A DNA stretch of 49,405 nt from Flavobacterium salilacus subsp. salilacus (GTDB lineage Bacteria > Bacteroidota > Bacteroidia > Flavobacteriales > Flavobacteriaceae), in assembly GCF_004634195.1 (NCBI RefSeq), contig NZ_SKBP01000015.1:1-49405 (forward strand). The letters are read 5' to 3'. Shown in pieces: positions 41,337 to 49,235 of this stretch. Position 1 is the first letter of the stretch; each line of letters starts with the position of its first letter. Both the position numbers and the translations under genes were made by a program. A model generated the notes under the pieces. That model had not been told where the DNA came from, made no database searches, and was given only the letters and a program-made list of their open reading frames with translations.

Positions 41337-43763
41337 ATGAAGCATCTGTTCAAAATAAAATCACATCTTTTTACAATAGCACTCATCACTGCTGCCTGGT
41401 GCGGCAAGCTATCTGCCCAAGACGTCAATGTACAGTTTATCGTAAACATGAACTATCAGGTTGAACTTGGTAATTTTAACCCCGGAACGCAAAGTATAGA
41501 TATTGCAGGTACATTTAACGATTGGGGAGCCAATCCTACAGTACTTGCCGATGCTGATACCGATGGTATATATACCACCACGGTAAGCCTGCCTGTGGGT
41601 AGTAACATACAGTTTAAAACAAGAATAGACGGACAGTGGAATGGGACGGAGGAGTTTTCCGGAGGCGGTCCTAACCGAAACTATACCGTTACCCCAAACG
41701 GAGTGGTGGAATATTGGTATAATGATGAATTGCCTCCTAACCTTTTAAATGTAATTATTGCAACATCAGCCCCTGTGGTACAGCCGGGCGAAGTGATACA
41801 GCTTACAGACCAATCGTCAGGAAACCCTGTAGCATGGAGCTGGAGTTTTCCGGGAGGAAGCCCCGAAACTTCTGACGCGCAAAACCCGATAGTAACCTAT
41901 ACCGAACCGGGCAATCATGATGTTACCTTAACCATTACCAATGGCGATGGCGAAACCGCTACCACTACTTTTGAAAACTTTATTCGGGTAGATGCTATGG
42001 CAACACACTGGTGGAACGACTGCGTTTTCTATGAAGTATTTGTACGCAGCTTTAAAGACAGTAATGGTGATGGTAAAGGCGACTTGCAAGGACTGATAGA
42101 CCAACTGGATTACCTTAACGACGGAAACCCCGAAACAACAACCGACCTGGGTATAACAGGTATATGGCTAATGCCCATACAACAATCACCATCCTATCAT
42201 GGGTATGACGTTACCGACTATATGGCTGTAGAAAGTGATTATGGTAATAATGCCCTGTTTACCGAATTTATGGAAGCAGCACATGCAAGAGGCATAAAGG
42301 TAATTATCGACTTGGTAATGAATCATACCTCCAGCCAGCATCCTTGGTTTATCGAATCGAAAACAGTAGGTTCGGACAAACGCGATTGGTACATTTGGGA
42401 AGATAGTCCGGGCGCTCCGGGACCATTCAGCAACAATGCATGGCACTCTTTTAACGGTTACTATTATTATGGCGCATTTTGGGATGGTATGCCCGACCTG
42501 AATTTTTATAACCCTGATGTACATGAGGCTTTTGAAGATATTGCCGAGTTTTGGCTTACTGATATGCAGGTAGATGGGTTTAGGCTGGATGCTGTAAAGT
42601 TTTTGCATGAAAATGGTACTGCCGTACAAAACACCCCCGAAACAATAGCCTACTGGCAGGAATTCAGGTCATTCTACAAGTCAGTAAACCCTGAGGCGTT
42701 TGCTGTGGGCGAAGCTTGGGATTTAACCGAAATAGCCAGCCAATATGTAAACAATAACGGACTGGATTATTGTTTTGAGTTTGAAACAGCCGATGCTATA
42801 CTTAATGCCCTGAACAACGGTAATGCTGCCGACCTTGATCATCAACTGATTGACAACATGCAGTCGTACCCCTTTCTACAGTTTGGTACTATGCTGAGTA
42901 ACCATGATACCAATCGTGTAATGAGTACACTTGGCAGCGATATGCCTAAGGCAAAAGCGGCTGCAACGTTATTACTTACGCTACCCGGCATACCGTACAT
43001 TTATTATGGTGAAGAGATAGGTATGACAGGTGTAAAACCCGACCCTAATATAAGGACTCCTATGCAGTGGAACAGTAACACAGGCGCAGGCTTTACTACA
43101 GGCTCGGCATGGCAATCCATTAACGGCGACTATACAACCAAAAACGTTGCTGCACAGCAGGCAGATAACAATTCGCTGTGGCATCACTATAAAAGCCTTA
43201 TAAGCATCAGGAATAATGAAAACGCGTTAAGAAGAGGTAATTACCGACCTGTTACCAGCACATCAACATCAGTAGTATCTTTCATGCGCCAGTATGAAGA
43301 CGAAAACATTATTGTAGTGGCAAATGTGGGCAGCACACAACAGCAGGTAACATTGTCATTACCCTACGCAGGGCTTATACCCGGAAATCATATACTTAAC
43401 GAAATGCTTGGCGGTACGCCACAACTGATAACTATAGGATCAACAGGGGGCTTTTCGGCGTTTACTATAACTGTTCCTGCAAGAGGTGTTTATGTCTATA
43501 AAATGGACAATGCCTTGATTACCGATAATGGTGACTTAGCTAAAACTGTACTATACCCAAACCCTGCTACAAATCAGTTTACTATTACTACGGCTACGGG
43601 CAAAGTAGCATTATACACCCTTACAGGGCAGCTTGTAAAAACCTATTCGGGACACGAAGCTAATTATAACTACGATGTTAACGGACTGAACAGCGGTATA
43701 TATCTAGTAAAAGTAACGGATACTAACAATAATGAAGGCACTGTAAAACTCATTATACAATAA
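41337..43763 (+). CDS. T9SS-exported GH13 alpha-amylase with starch-binding-like and PKD domains
   Basis: 808 residues. Signal peptide ~1-27 (GKLSAQ). Residues ~30-133 resemble a CBM20/CBM48-type starch-binding fold (IDIAGTFNDWGANPTV), ~143-220 a PKD domain (SWSFPGGSPETSDAQNPIVTY), then the GH13 barrel from WWNDCVFYEVFVRSF: region I VIIDLVMNHTS, II GFRLDAVKF with Asp418, III AVGEAWD with Glu459, IV LSNHDTNR with Asp524. The end is a type A sorting domain (LYPNPATNQFTITT ... LNSGIYLVKVTDT ... KLIIQ) close in sequence to that of the other amylase. It is a surface alpha-amylase. Last gene of the plus-strand arm, with its own terminator. Confidence 0.94.
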   Translation: MKHLFKIKSHLFTIALITAAWCGKLSAQDVNVQFIVNMNYQVELGNFNPGTQSIDIAGTFNDWGANPTVLADADTDGIYTTTVSLPVGSNIQFKTRIDGQWNGTEEFSGGGPNRNYTVTPNGVVEYWYNDELPPNLLNVIIATSAPVVQPGEVIQLTDQSSGNPVAWSWSFPGGSPETSDAQNPIVTYTEPGNHDVTLTITNGDGETATTTFENFIRVDAMATHWWNDCVFYEVFVRSFKDSNGDGKGDLQGLIDQLDYLNDGNPETTTDLGITGIWLMPIQQSPSYHGYDVTDYMAVESDYGNNALFTEFMEAAHARGIKVIIDLVMNHTSSQHPWFIESKTVGSDKRDWYIWEDSPGAPGPFSNNAWHSFNGYYYYGAFWDGMPDLNFYNPDVHEAFEDIAEFWLTDMQVDGFRLDAVKFLHENGTAVQNTPETIAYWQEFRSFYKSVNPEAFAVGEAWDLTEIASQYVNNNGLDYCFEFETADAILNALNNGNAADLDHQLIDNMQSYPFLQFGTMLSNHDTNRVMSTLGSDMPKAKAAATLLLTLPGIPYIYYGEEIGMTGVKPDPNIRTPMQWNSNTGAGFTTGSAWQSINGDYTTKNVAAQQADNNSLWHHYKSLISIRNNENALRRGNYRPVTSTSTSVVSFMRQYEDENIIVVANVGSTQQQVTLSLPYAGLIPGNHILNEMLGGTPQLITIGSTGGFSAFTITVPARGVYVYKMDNALITDNGDLAKTVLYPNPATNQFTITTATGKVALYTLTGQLVKTYSGHEANYNYDVNGLNSGIYLVKVTDTNNNEGTVKLIIQ

Positions 43764-43785
43764 TCTATAAGTATAACCTACTTGC

Positions 43786-43815
43786 AAAAAGGCTTCCCGA
43801 AAGGAAGTCTTTTTT
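43786..43815 (+). terminator. Terminator of the susC operon
   Basis: GGCTTCC (43791-43797) and GGAAGTC (43803-43809) pair (one G-T) and are followed by six T. It abuts the dispersed palindromic repeat. Confidence 0.75.
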
Positions 43816-43894
43816 GTTATTCTGATGAAAGAAGAATTTATTGTTTATTGAATAATTGAGCTTCTTCACTCCATTACATTTCGTTCAGAATAAT
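43816..43894 (-). repeat. Dispersed palindromic repeat, copy 2 (inverted relative to copy 1)
   Basis: The reverse complement aligns without gaps to 7828-7906, about 65 of 79 identical by hand. Most differences are G/A or C/T transitions, nearly all making this copy more AT-rich, as in a decaying copy. The outer arms flanking copy 1 are absent here. Confidence 0.7.
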
Positions 43895-43959
43895 ACTTTG
43901 AGGCATCTGCTTTTTGTTATATAAATCTTAAACTTATTTATGGAATAGGCTACAACATT

Positions 43960-43967
43960 TATATTTG
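43960..43967 (+). promoter_or_regulatory. Candidate -7 box of the small lipoprotein gene
   Basis: TATATTTG fits TAnnTTTG and ends 26 bases before the ATG at 43994. No convincing -33 TTG. Confidence 0.4.
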
Positions 43968-43993
43968 GAGGCTTAACATGAAATAATGATGCT

Positions 43994-44476
43994 ATGAAGC
44001 GAATGACAATGATATTGGTTACAGCTTTTTTAATGACGATGTGCAGCAACCTGAGAACAGGCAGCAACAGTACTGACAAACCTAAAAAACAACCTGATGT
44101 ACAATATCGTGATGATTTTAAATCGGCAAGCGATACTGAACTAAAAGCGTTGCTGAAAAATTTGAAAGCGGAAGCTGCTAACTATTCGGTGCTGATATTA
44201 ACCCAAAATTATAAGGGTGAGAAAATAATTATCAGTAACAGTAAGAGGGAACTTTATAGCGATTATCCTATATCTAACCTTAAAACAGGCATAGCGCAAA
44301 AACTGCGTATAGACAATACCCTCGATACCAAAGTATATGATAACTTTACCAAAAGCGAAACGGTTATAGAAGCCGAAGAAGCCAAAAAGCACAAATACAT
44401 ATATGTAATGAAAAACCCGGGTAACAAAAACCCCTTTACCATTACCTATAGCAATACATTGAGACCGTTGGAGTAG
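43994..44476 (+). CDS. Small lipoprotein of unknown function
   Basis: 160 residues. The N-terminus MKRMTMILVTAFLMTMC looks like a lipoprotein signal with Cys17 followed by SNLRTGSNS. The mature part is hydrophilic and basic, with a helical segment (SDTELKALLKNLKAEAANYSVLIL) and a stretch around KYIYVMKNPGNKNPFTITYS. I do not recognise a family. It stands alone between the starch locus and the ribosomal genes, with its own promoter-like box; an ATG slightly upstream (43978) runs into a stop after two codons and cannot be the start. Confidence 0.7.
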   Translation: MKRMTMILVTAFLMTMCSNLRTGSNSTDKPKKQPDVQYRDDFKSASDTELKALLKNLKAEAANYSVLILTQNYKGEKIIISNSKRELYSDYPISNLKTGIAQKLRIDNTLDTKVYDNFTKSETVIEAEEAKKHKYIYVMKNPGNKNPFTITYSNTLRPLE

Positions 44477-44581
44477 AAATTTAACATGGCACAGGTATAA
44501 TAAACCCGCATTACATTTGGGGCTTACCTAAACTATATGACCCTCATAAAATTACCTTGAAAATAATATTTTTTCTACACA

Positions 44582-44612
44582 TTTGAATTTCTGATAAATA
44601 ATTGTACTTTTG
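44582..44612 (+). promoter_or_regulatory. Promoter of the rplM-rpsI operon
   Basis: TTTG (44582-44585), a 19-base spacer and TACTTTTG (44605-44612) make the best consensus promoter in the window. Transcription would start near 44619, giving a leader of ~40 bases. A second TACATTTG at 44512 could be an upstream promoter but lacks a clear -33 box. Confidence 0.75.
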
Positions 44613-44657
44613 CACTCCCTTTATTGGGGACGGAATGTTTAATTAAAATTATTTATT

Positions 44658-45113
44658 GTGAACACATTAAGCTACAAGACAATTTCAGCCAATAAGGCAA
44701 CCGCTGATAAACAGTGGATTGTTGTTGATGCTGAAGGTCATAATTTAGGTCGTTTTGCTTCAAAAGTTGCGATGCTTTTGAGAGGTAAATACAAGCCGAA
44801 TTATACCCCGCACGTGGACTGTGGCGATAACGTAATTGTTATCAACGCAGAGAAAATCAACCTTACCGGTAACAAAATGGAGGATAAAACTTACATCCGC
44901 CACACAGGTTATCCCGGAGGACAAAGAAGTTTAACCGCTAAAGTTTTACAGGCAAAAAACCCTGCAATTTTAGTAGAGAAAGCTGTAAAAGGAATGCTGC
45001 CTAAAAACAAACTTGGCGCAGAACTATTCCGCAATTTAAATGTATATGTAGGAACTGAGCACAAACATGATGCACAGAAGCCTAAAACCGTTAACTTAAA
45101 CGACTTGAAGTAA
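44658..45113 (+). CDS. rplM: 50S ribosomal protein L13 (GTG start)
   Basis: 151 residues, slightly longer than the ~142 of E. coli. L13 signature segments are WIVVDAEGHNLGRFASKVAMLLRGK, YTPHVDCGDNVIVINAEKI, YIRHTGYPGG and GMLPKNKLG. It binds 23S rRNA early in 50S assembly. The start is GTG at 44658; no in-frame ATG precedes the conserved region. The stop overlaps the ATG of rpsI by one base (TAATG), giving the conserved L13-S9 pair with translational coupling. Confidence 0.98.
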   Translation: MNTLSYKTISANKATADKQWIVVDAEGHNLGRFASKVAMLLRGKYKPNYTPHVDCGDNVIVINAEKINLTGNKMEDKTYIRHTGYPGGQRSLTAKVLQAKNPAILVEKAVKGMLPKNKLGAELFRNLNVYVGTEHKHDAQKPKTVNLNDLK

Positions 45114-45499
45114 TGGCAACTATCCACAAAATTGGAAGAAGAAAAACCGCTGTTGCCCGTATTTACCTTTCTGAAGGTACAGGTAAAATCACGGTAAACA
45201 AAAAAGAATTTGAAACCTATTTCCCAACACCTACTTTACAATACAAAGTAAAACAGCCGTTAGCAATGACTAACAATGCTGAAAACTTTGATGTAAAAAT
45301 CAATGTGTACGGAGGAGGTTCTACAGGTCAGGCAGAAGCTGTAAGAATGGCTATTGCAAGAGCTATGTGTGAAATTGATGCTGAAAACAGAAGCATCCTG
45401 AAACCGGAAGGTTTATTGACAAGAGACCCAAGAATGGTAGAGCGTAAGAAATTCGGACAGAAGAAAGCGCGTAAGAAATTCCAGTTCTCTAAACGTTAA
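45113..45499 (+). CDS. rpsI: 30S ribosomal protein S9
   Basis: 128 residues, normal length. Typical features are IGRRKTAVARIYLSEGTGKI near the N-terminus, GGGSTGQAEAVRMAIARAM, and the basic C-terminal tail KKFGQKKARKKFQFSKR that reaches the P-site tRNA. It is coupled to rplM by a one-base overlap. Confidence 0.98.
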   Translation: MATIHKIGRRKTAVARIYLSEGTGKITVNKKEFETYFPTPTLQYKVKQPLAMTNNAENFDVKINVYGGGSTGQAEAVRMAIARAMCEIDAENRSILKPEGLLTRDPRMVERKKFGQKKARKKFQFSKR

Positions 45500-45573
45500 T
45501 ATCCTATCATCAGGCTACGGCTTGAGAAAACGTTTATTTTTATTATTGAAATTAAAAAAACAAGTTGTTGTTG

Positions 45574-45650
45574 CCCCGCTGAGGCGAGGGGTTAGTTTAG
45601 CATCTAAATGGGCAGGGCCGAAAAAATCGCCACCTGAACATTGCTTACTC
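45574..45650 (+). promoter_or_regulatory. Candidate structured leader before rpsB
   Basis: The 175-base gap between rpsI and rpsB has three short helices in a row: CCCCGC/GCGAGGGG with a two-base bulge (45574-45591), TTTAG/CTAAA (45596-45608), and CAGG/CCTG closing ~45613-45637. S2 regulates its own mRNA in several bacteria, so an autoregulatory leader is possible; no promoter box or T-run is seen here. Confidence 0.3.
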
Positions 45651-45674
45651 AACAGAACGTAAACTATTACAAAA

Positions 45675-46496
45675 ATGGCAAATAAAGTAGAAGTTAAAGA
45701 CTTACTGGAAGCAGGTGTACACTTTGGACACATGACCAGAAAATGGGACCCGAACATGGCTCCTTACATTTATATGGAACGTAATGGCATCCATATTATC
45801 AACCTATATAAAACTGCAGCAAAGATAGAAGAGGCTAACGAGGCTCTTAAAAAAATAGCTGCATCAGGCAGAAAAGTATTGTTTGTTGCTACTAAAAAAC
45901 AAGCAAAAGACATCGTTGCTGAAAAAGCAGCGGCTGCCAACATGCCGTACATCACTGAAAGATGGCCCGGCGGTATGCTTACCAACTTTGTTACTATCCG
46001 TAAAGCTGTTAAAAAAATGGCTTCTATTGATAAAATGAAGAAAGACGGTACATTTAACACGCTTTCTAAAAAAGAACGTCTTCAGGTAGATCGTCTTCGT
46101 GCAAAGCTTGAAAAAAACCTTGGTTCTATTGCTGATATGACAAGGCTTCCTGCCGCGTTATTTGTAGTAGATATTAAGGCTGAACACATCGCAGTAAAAG
46201 AAGCTCAGAAATTAAACATTCCGGTTTTCGCTATGGTAGATACAAACTCAGACCCACGTGAGGTTGATTATGTTATACCAGCAAATGATGATGCTTCTAA
46301 ATCAATCGACAAAATTTTATCTTTAGTAACCGGCGCTGTTATCGAAGGACTTTCTGACAGAAAATCTGAAAAAGATGACCTTCCTGCTGAAGGAAGTGAA
46401 GAAGCTAAAGCTGCTCCTGTAGCTGCCGCTCCTGAACAAACAGAGGCTCCGGCTGCTGAAAAATCAGAAGCTTCAACTCCTGCTACTGAAGAATAA
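45675..46496 (+). CDS. rpsB: 30S ribosomal protein S2
   Basis: 273 residues. S2 signatures: LLEAGVHFGHMTRKWDPNM, IHIINLYKTA, GRKVLFVATKKQAKD, RWPGGMLTNF, LFVVDIKAEHIAVKEA and PVFAMVDTNSDP. Beyond residue ~235 is an Ala/Glu/Pro-rich acidic tail (EGSEEAKAAPVAAAPEQTEAPAAEKSE split over ~30 residues) that is longer than in E. coli and probably disordered; such tails are familiar in Bacteroidota S2. The usual rpsB-tsf gene order follows, separated by a striking 19-bp hairpin. Confidence 0.98.
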   Translation: MANKVEVKDLLEAGVHFGHMTRKWDPNMAPYIYMERNGIHIINLYKTAAKIEEANEALKKIAASGRKVLFVATKKQAKDIVAEKAAAANMPYITERWPGGMLTNFVTIRKAVKKMASIDKMKKDGTFNTLSKKERLQVDRLRAKLEKNLGSIADMTRLPAALFVVDIKAEHIAVKEAQKLNIPVFAMVDTNSDPREVDYVIPANDDASKSIDKILSLVTGAVIEGLSDRKSEKDDLPAEGSEEAKAAPVAAAPEQTEAPAAEKSEASTPATEE

Positions 46497-46511
46497 ATAA
46501 TAACATTACAA

Positions 46512-46570
46512 TAAAGTCGTTGTGCTGGTATATGTTTACTTTTGTAGCCATTATTAGCATAACGACTTTA
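46512..46570 (+). promoter_or_regulatory. 19-bp stem-loop between rpsB and tsf
   Basis: 46512-46530 pairs with 46552-46570 over 19 consecutive positions: sixteen Watson-Crick and three G-U pairs, no bulge. The outer ten pairs (TAAAGTCGTT/AACGACTTTA) are perfect. The 21-base loop contains TACTTTTG (46537-46544), a -7 consensus. There is no immediate T-run, so it is not a classical terminator. Confidence 0.7.
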
Positions 46571-46598
46571 ATTATTTAACAAATAAACTATTTTCAAA

Positions 46599-47423
46599 AT
46601 GGCAAATATTACTGCTGCAGACGTAAATAAATTAAGACAAGTTACAGGTGCCGGTATGATGGACTGTAAAAAAGCTTTAGTAGAAGCTGATGGTGATTTT
46701 GATAAAGCTATCGAATACCTTCGTAAAAAAGGACAAAAAGTAGCTGCTAACAGAGCAGACAGAGAATCAACCGAAGGTGCGGTTATTGCTGCTGTAAACA
46801 GCGATAATACATCAGGTATTGTTGTGTCTTTAAACTGTGAGACTGACTTTGTTGCTAAAAACGAGTCTTTTGTAAAGCTGGCTACAGATCTTACAAACCT
46901 TGCATTAAACTATGCTACTAAAGAAGATTTTCTTGCTGCTGACTTTAACGGTATTACTGTAAGCGACAAACTTATTGAGCAAACAGGTGTTATTGGTGAG
47001 AAAATAGAAATTGGTGCTTTTGAAAAACTTGACGGTGCTTTTGTAAACTCATACATACACGCAGGTAACAGGATTGCTACGCTTGTAGCGCTTTCTGCAA
47101 ATGTAGAAGGTGCTGATGAGGCTGCTAGAAACGTAGCTATGCAGGCTGCCGCAATGGCTCCTATAGCACTTAACGAAGATGGCGTTGATGCTGCTGTTAT
47201 AGAAAAAGAAATAGAAATTGCTAAAGAACAACTTCGTCAGGAAGGTAAGCCGGAGGCAATGCTTGATAATATTGCAAAAGGTAAATTGGGTCGTTTCTTT
47301 AAAGACAACACCCTTGTTAACCAAGACTATATTAAAGACAGCAAAATGAGTGTTACGGATTACGTAAAATCTGTAAATGCTGATTTAACTGTTACAGGCT
47401 TTAAAAGAGTTGCTCTTGCTTAA
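46599..47423 (+). CDS. tsf: Elongation factor Ts
   Basis: 274 residues, normal for the family. N-terminal UBA-like domain VNKLRQVTGAGMMDCKKALVEADGD and the EF-Tu-contacting core (ESTEGAVIAA, NCETDFVAKNESF, YIHAGNRIATLVAL, MQAAAMAP) are present. It recycles EF-Tu by exchanging GDP. It is downstream of rpsB but separated by 102 bases that hold a long stem-loop, and is followed by a very strong terminator. Confidence 0.98.
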   Translation: MANITAADVNKLRQVTGAGMMDCKKALVEADGDFDKAIEYLRKKGQKVAANRADRESTEGAVIAAVNSDNTSGIVVSLNCETDFVAKNESFVKLATDLTNLALNYATKEDFLAADFNGITVSDKLIEQTGVIGEKIEIGAFEKLDGAFVNSYIHAGNRIATLVALSANVEGADEAARNVAMQAAAMAPIALNEDGVDAAVIEKEIEIAKEQLRQEGKPEAMLDNIAKGKLGRFFKDNTLVNQDYIKDSKMSVTDYVKSVNADLTVTGFKRVALA

Positions 47424-47446
47424 TTAGCATACATAATATACTTTTT

Positions 47447-47481
47447 AAAACCCCGCTTTTTTATAAAAAGCGGGGTTTTTT
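47447..47481 (+). terminator. Strong terminator after tsf
   Basis: AACCCCGCTTTTT pairs with AAAAAGCGGGGTT around a short AT loop (47449-47477), followed by a T-run. Confidence 0.9.
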
Positions 47482-47553
47482 GTATCTATAAAAAAGTATT
47501 GCAAACAGCAATATTTTAAATATTGTTGAACTTTTTCTACGTAAAAAAAGGTT

Positions 47554-47561
47554 TACTTTTG
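47554..47561 (+). promoter_or_regulatory. -7 box that fixes the queuosine-transporter start
   Basis: TACTTTTG fits TAnnTTTG. Transcription would start near 47568, inside the longest frame (TTG at 47523), so translation must begin at the ATG at 47592. Confidence 0.5.
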
Positions 47562-47591
47562 GAGATAACACCTCTTAGAGCGACTGCAATT

Positions 47592-48245
47592 ATGTTTAAC
47601 AACAAAAAAGACATTATTTACATCATCCTTGCCGGAGTTTTTATTACCAATGCCATAGTAGCCGAGCTTATTGGCGGTAAACTCATTAACATAGGCTCTT
47701 ATGTAGTAAGTATAGGCATACTGCCCTGGCCGGTGGTTTTTATTACTACCGATCTTATTAATGAATATTTCGGGCAATCGGGAGTAAAAAAATTATCCTT
47801 TATTACCGCAGGGCTTATAATTTATTGTTTTATAGTGCTATGGGCAGCTATGGGCATACCGGCTGCTGCATTAGAGAATAATGTAACCGATAGCCAGTTT
47901 AACGGTGTGTTTGGGCAAAGCCTCTGGATTATAGTGGGCAGTATAACTGCCTTTTTAGTTTCGCAGTTAATAGATATTACCATCTTCCATTTTTTTAAAA
48001 AAAGAACAGGTAATAAAATGATTTGGTTACGCACTACAGGATCAACTGTTATATCACAATTTTTTGATAGCTTTATCGTGCTGGGAATTGCCTTTTGGCT
48101 TACCGGCAAAATGGACACGCCAACGTTTATTGCATCGGGAATTACAGGCTATGTTATAAAACTGATTATAGCCGTATTACTAACCCCTGTAATATACTTG
48201 GGGCACTCTGTAATTGATAATTATATTGACGAAAAAAAGCATTAA
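47592..48245 (+). CDS. yhhQ: Queuosine precursor transporter (YhhQ/DUF165 family)
   Basis: 217 residues from the ATG at 47592; the frame extends upstream to a TTG at 47523, but a promoter box interrupts that extension. It has about six membrane segments and the family hallmarks VTNA-like FITNAIVAELIGGKL near the N-terminus, PWPVVFITTDLINEYFG, and SQLIDITIFHFFKK with STVISQFFDSFIV later. It imports queuine or preQ precursors for tRNA modification, by family knowledge. The next gene, tag, starts three bases after its stop, so the two are likely cotranscribed, with no obvious functional link. Confidence 0.93.
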   Translation: MFNNKKDIIYIILAGVFITNAIVAELIGGKLINIGSYVVSIGILPWPVVFITTDLINEYFGQSGVKKLSFITAGLIIYCFIVLWAAMGIPAAALENNVTDSQFNGVFGQSLWIIVGSITAFLVSQLIDITIFHFFKKRTGNKMIWLRTTGSTVISQFFDSFIVLGIAFWLTGKMDTPTFIASGITGYVIKLIIAVLLTPVIYLGHSVIDNYIDEKKH

Positions 48246-48248
48246 AAA

Positions 48249-48806
48249 ATGGATAAAAAAAGATGCGCATGGTGCAGTGGCGATGCACTTTATGAAAAAT
48301 ACCATGATGAAGAATGGGGAAAACCTGTTTATGACGATGATAAATTATTTGAGTTCCTGCTGCTGGAAACCTTTCAGGCGGGGCTAAGCTGGATAACCAT
48401 ACTCCGAAAAAGAGAAAATTTCAGGAAGGCTTTTGATGATTTTGACTACAAGAAAATAGCCGAATATCCCGATGAAAAAATAGCGGAGCTATTGCAGGAT
48501 GCTGGCATCATTCGCAATAAACTGAAAGTATATGCAGCGGTAACCAATGCGCAGGCATTTATGAAAGTACAGGACGAATTTGGCAGTTTTTCCAACTACT
48601 TTTGGGGTTTTACGGATGGCAAACCAATAGATAATCAATTTGAAACACTCAAACACGTGCCTGCCACTACTCCACTGTCAGATGCTATTAGTAAGGATAT
48701 GAAAAAGCGCGGGTTTAAGTTTGTAGGCTCTACGGTTATTTATGCCCACATGCAGGCTACAGGCATGGTAAACGACCATATATTAGATTGCTGGACTAGA
48801 AATTAG
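48249..48806 (+). CDS. tag: DNA-3-methyladenine glycosylase I
   Basis: 185 residues. It removes 3-methyladenine from alkylated DNA. Seen: KKRCAWC with the zinc-ligand Cys6, the His19 ligand in YHDEEWG, LLLETFQAGLSWITIL with the conserved Glu, the family motif IIRNKLKVYAAVTNA, and the C-terminal MVNDHILDC carrying the other His and Cys zinc ligands. Complete and of normal length. It is downstream of the queuosine transporter, with a terminator at 48895-48928. Confidence 0.97.
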   Translation: MDKKRCAWCSGDALYEKYHDEEWGKPVYDDDKLFEFLLLETFQAGLSWITILRKRENFRKAFDDFDYKKIAEYPDEKIAELLQDAGIIRNKLKVYAAVTNAQAFMKVQDEFGSFSNYFWGFTDGKPIDNQFETLKHVPATTPLSDAISKDMKKRGFKFVGSTVIYAHMQATGMVNDHILDCWTRN

Positions 48807-48894
48807 ATTTTTAGATTATTGGATTAAGTTATATATAGAAAATAAAAAATTTTAGTATTGTCCTAAAATGGCGTAGAAAGAAATAATCTAAAGC

Positions 48895-48928
48895 ATAAAA
48901 AAGCCTCTCAGTAATTAGAGGCTTTTTT
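48895..48928. terminator. Bidirectional terminator after tag
   Basis: AAAAAAGCCTCT and AGAGGCTTTTTT pair around CAGTAATT. A and T flanks make it usable in both directions, so it would also end a leftward transcript from the promoter at 49289-49320. Confidence 0.85.
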
Positions 48929-48984
48929 ATCAACACTGATTAACAGGTATTTATATCAAATATTAAAATAAATCTCTAATCAAC

Positions 48985-49015
48985 TTGTCAGCAAAGCAAA
49001 TCTTTGGTATATTTG
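48985..49015 (+). promoter_or_regulatory. Promoter of the structured small locus
   Basis: TTG (48985-48987), a 20-base spacer and TATATTTG (49008-49015) match the Bacteroidota promoter. Transcription would start near 49021. Confidence 0.6.
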
Positions 49016-49098
49016 CATCATATTGACTTAATCAGATAGTCCAGCTGATTAGATAATGAGTTTGAGTAGGAGAACACAGTTCTTACATACTGAAGATT

Positions 49099-49227
49099 AT
49101 GTGTAATTCTACACCACCCGAACCTAAACCTTCAAGGAAGGCATGGTTCAATAAGCCTTGGATAGAGTATGTGGTTGGACACCTCGTTTGGCACTTTATC
49201 CAGTTGATGATTGAAAAATACATCTAA
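49099..49227 (+). CDS. Possible 42-residue protein, proline/basic head and aromatic amphipathic tail
   Basis: ATG at 49099, TAA at 49225-49227. The N-terminal third is polar with several Pro and Lys/Arg (STPPEPKPSRK); residues 16-42 are rich in Trp, Ile, Val, Leu and Tyr (WFNKPWIEYVV, HLVWHFIQLMIEKYI) and could form a membrane-active helix. It has its own promoter and terminator, a ~78-base leader and strong RNA structure over the coding part. I know no family. Small hydrophobic proteins on structured mRNAs opposite an antisense promoter recall type I toxins, but that is only an analogy. Confidence 0.4.
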   Translation: MCNSTPPEPKPSRKAWFNKPWIEYVVGHLVWHFIQLMIEKYI

Positions 49228-49235
49228 CAAGTTAA

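Noticed and set aside
44512..44519. TACATTTG as a main rplM promoter
   Set aside because: No -33 partner, while the box at 44605-44612 has a perfect TTTG-N19 arrangement.
46537..46544. A definite independent promoter for tsf
   Set aside because: The -7 match is good, but the nearest TTG is only 14 bases away, too close for a normal -33 element; kept only as part of the stem-loop finding.
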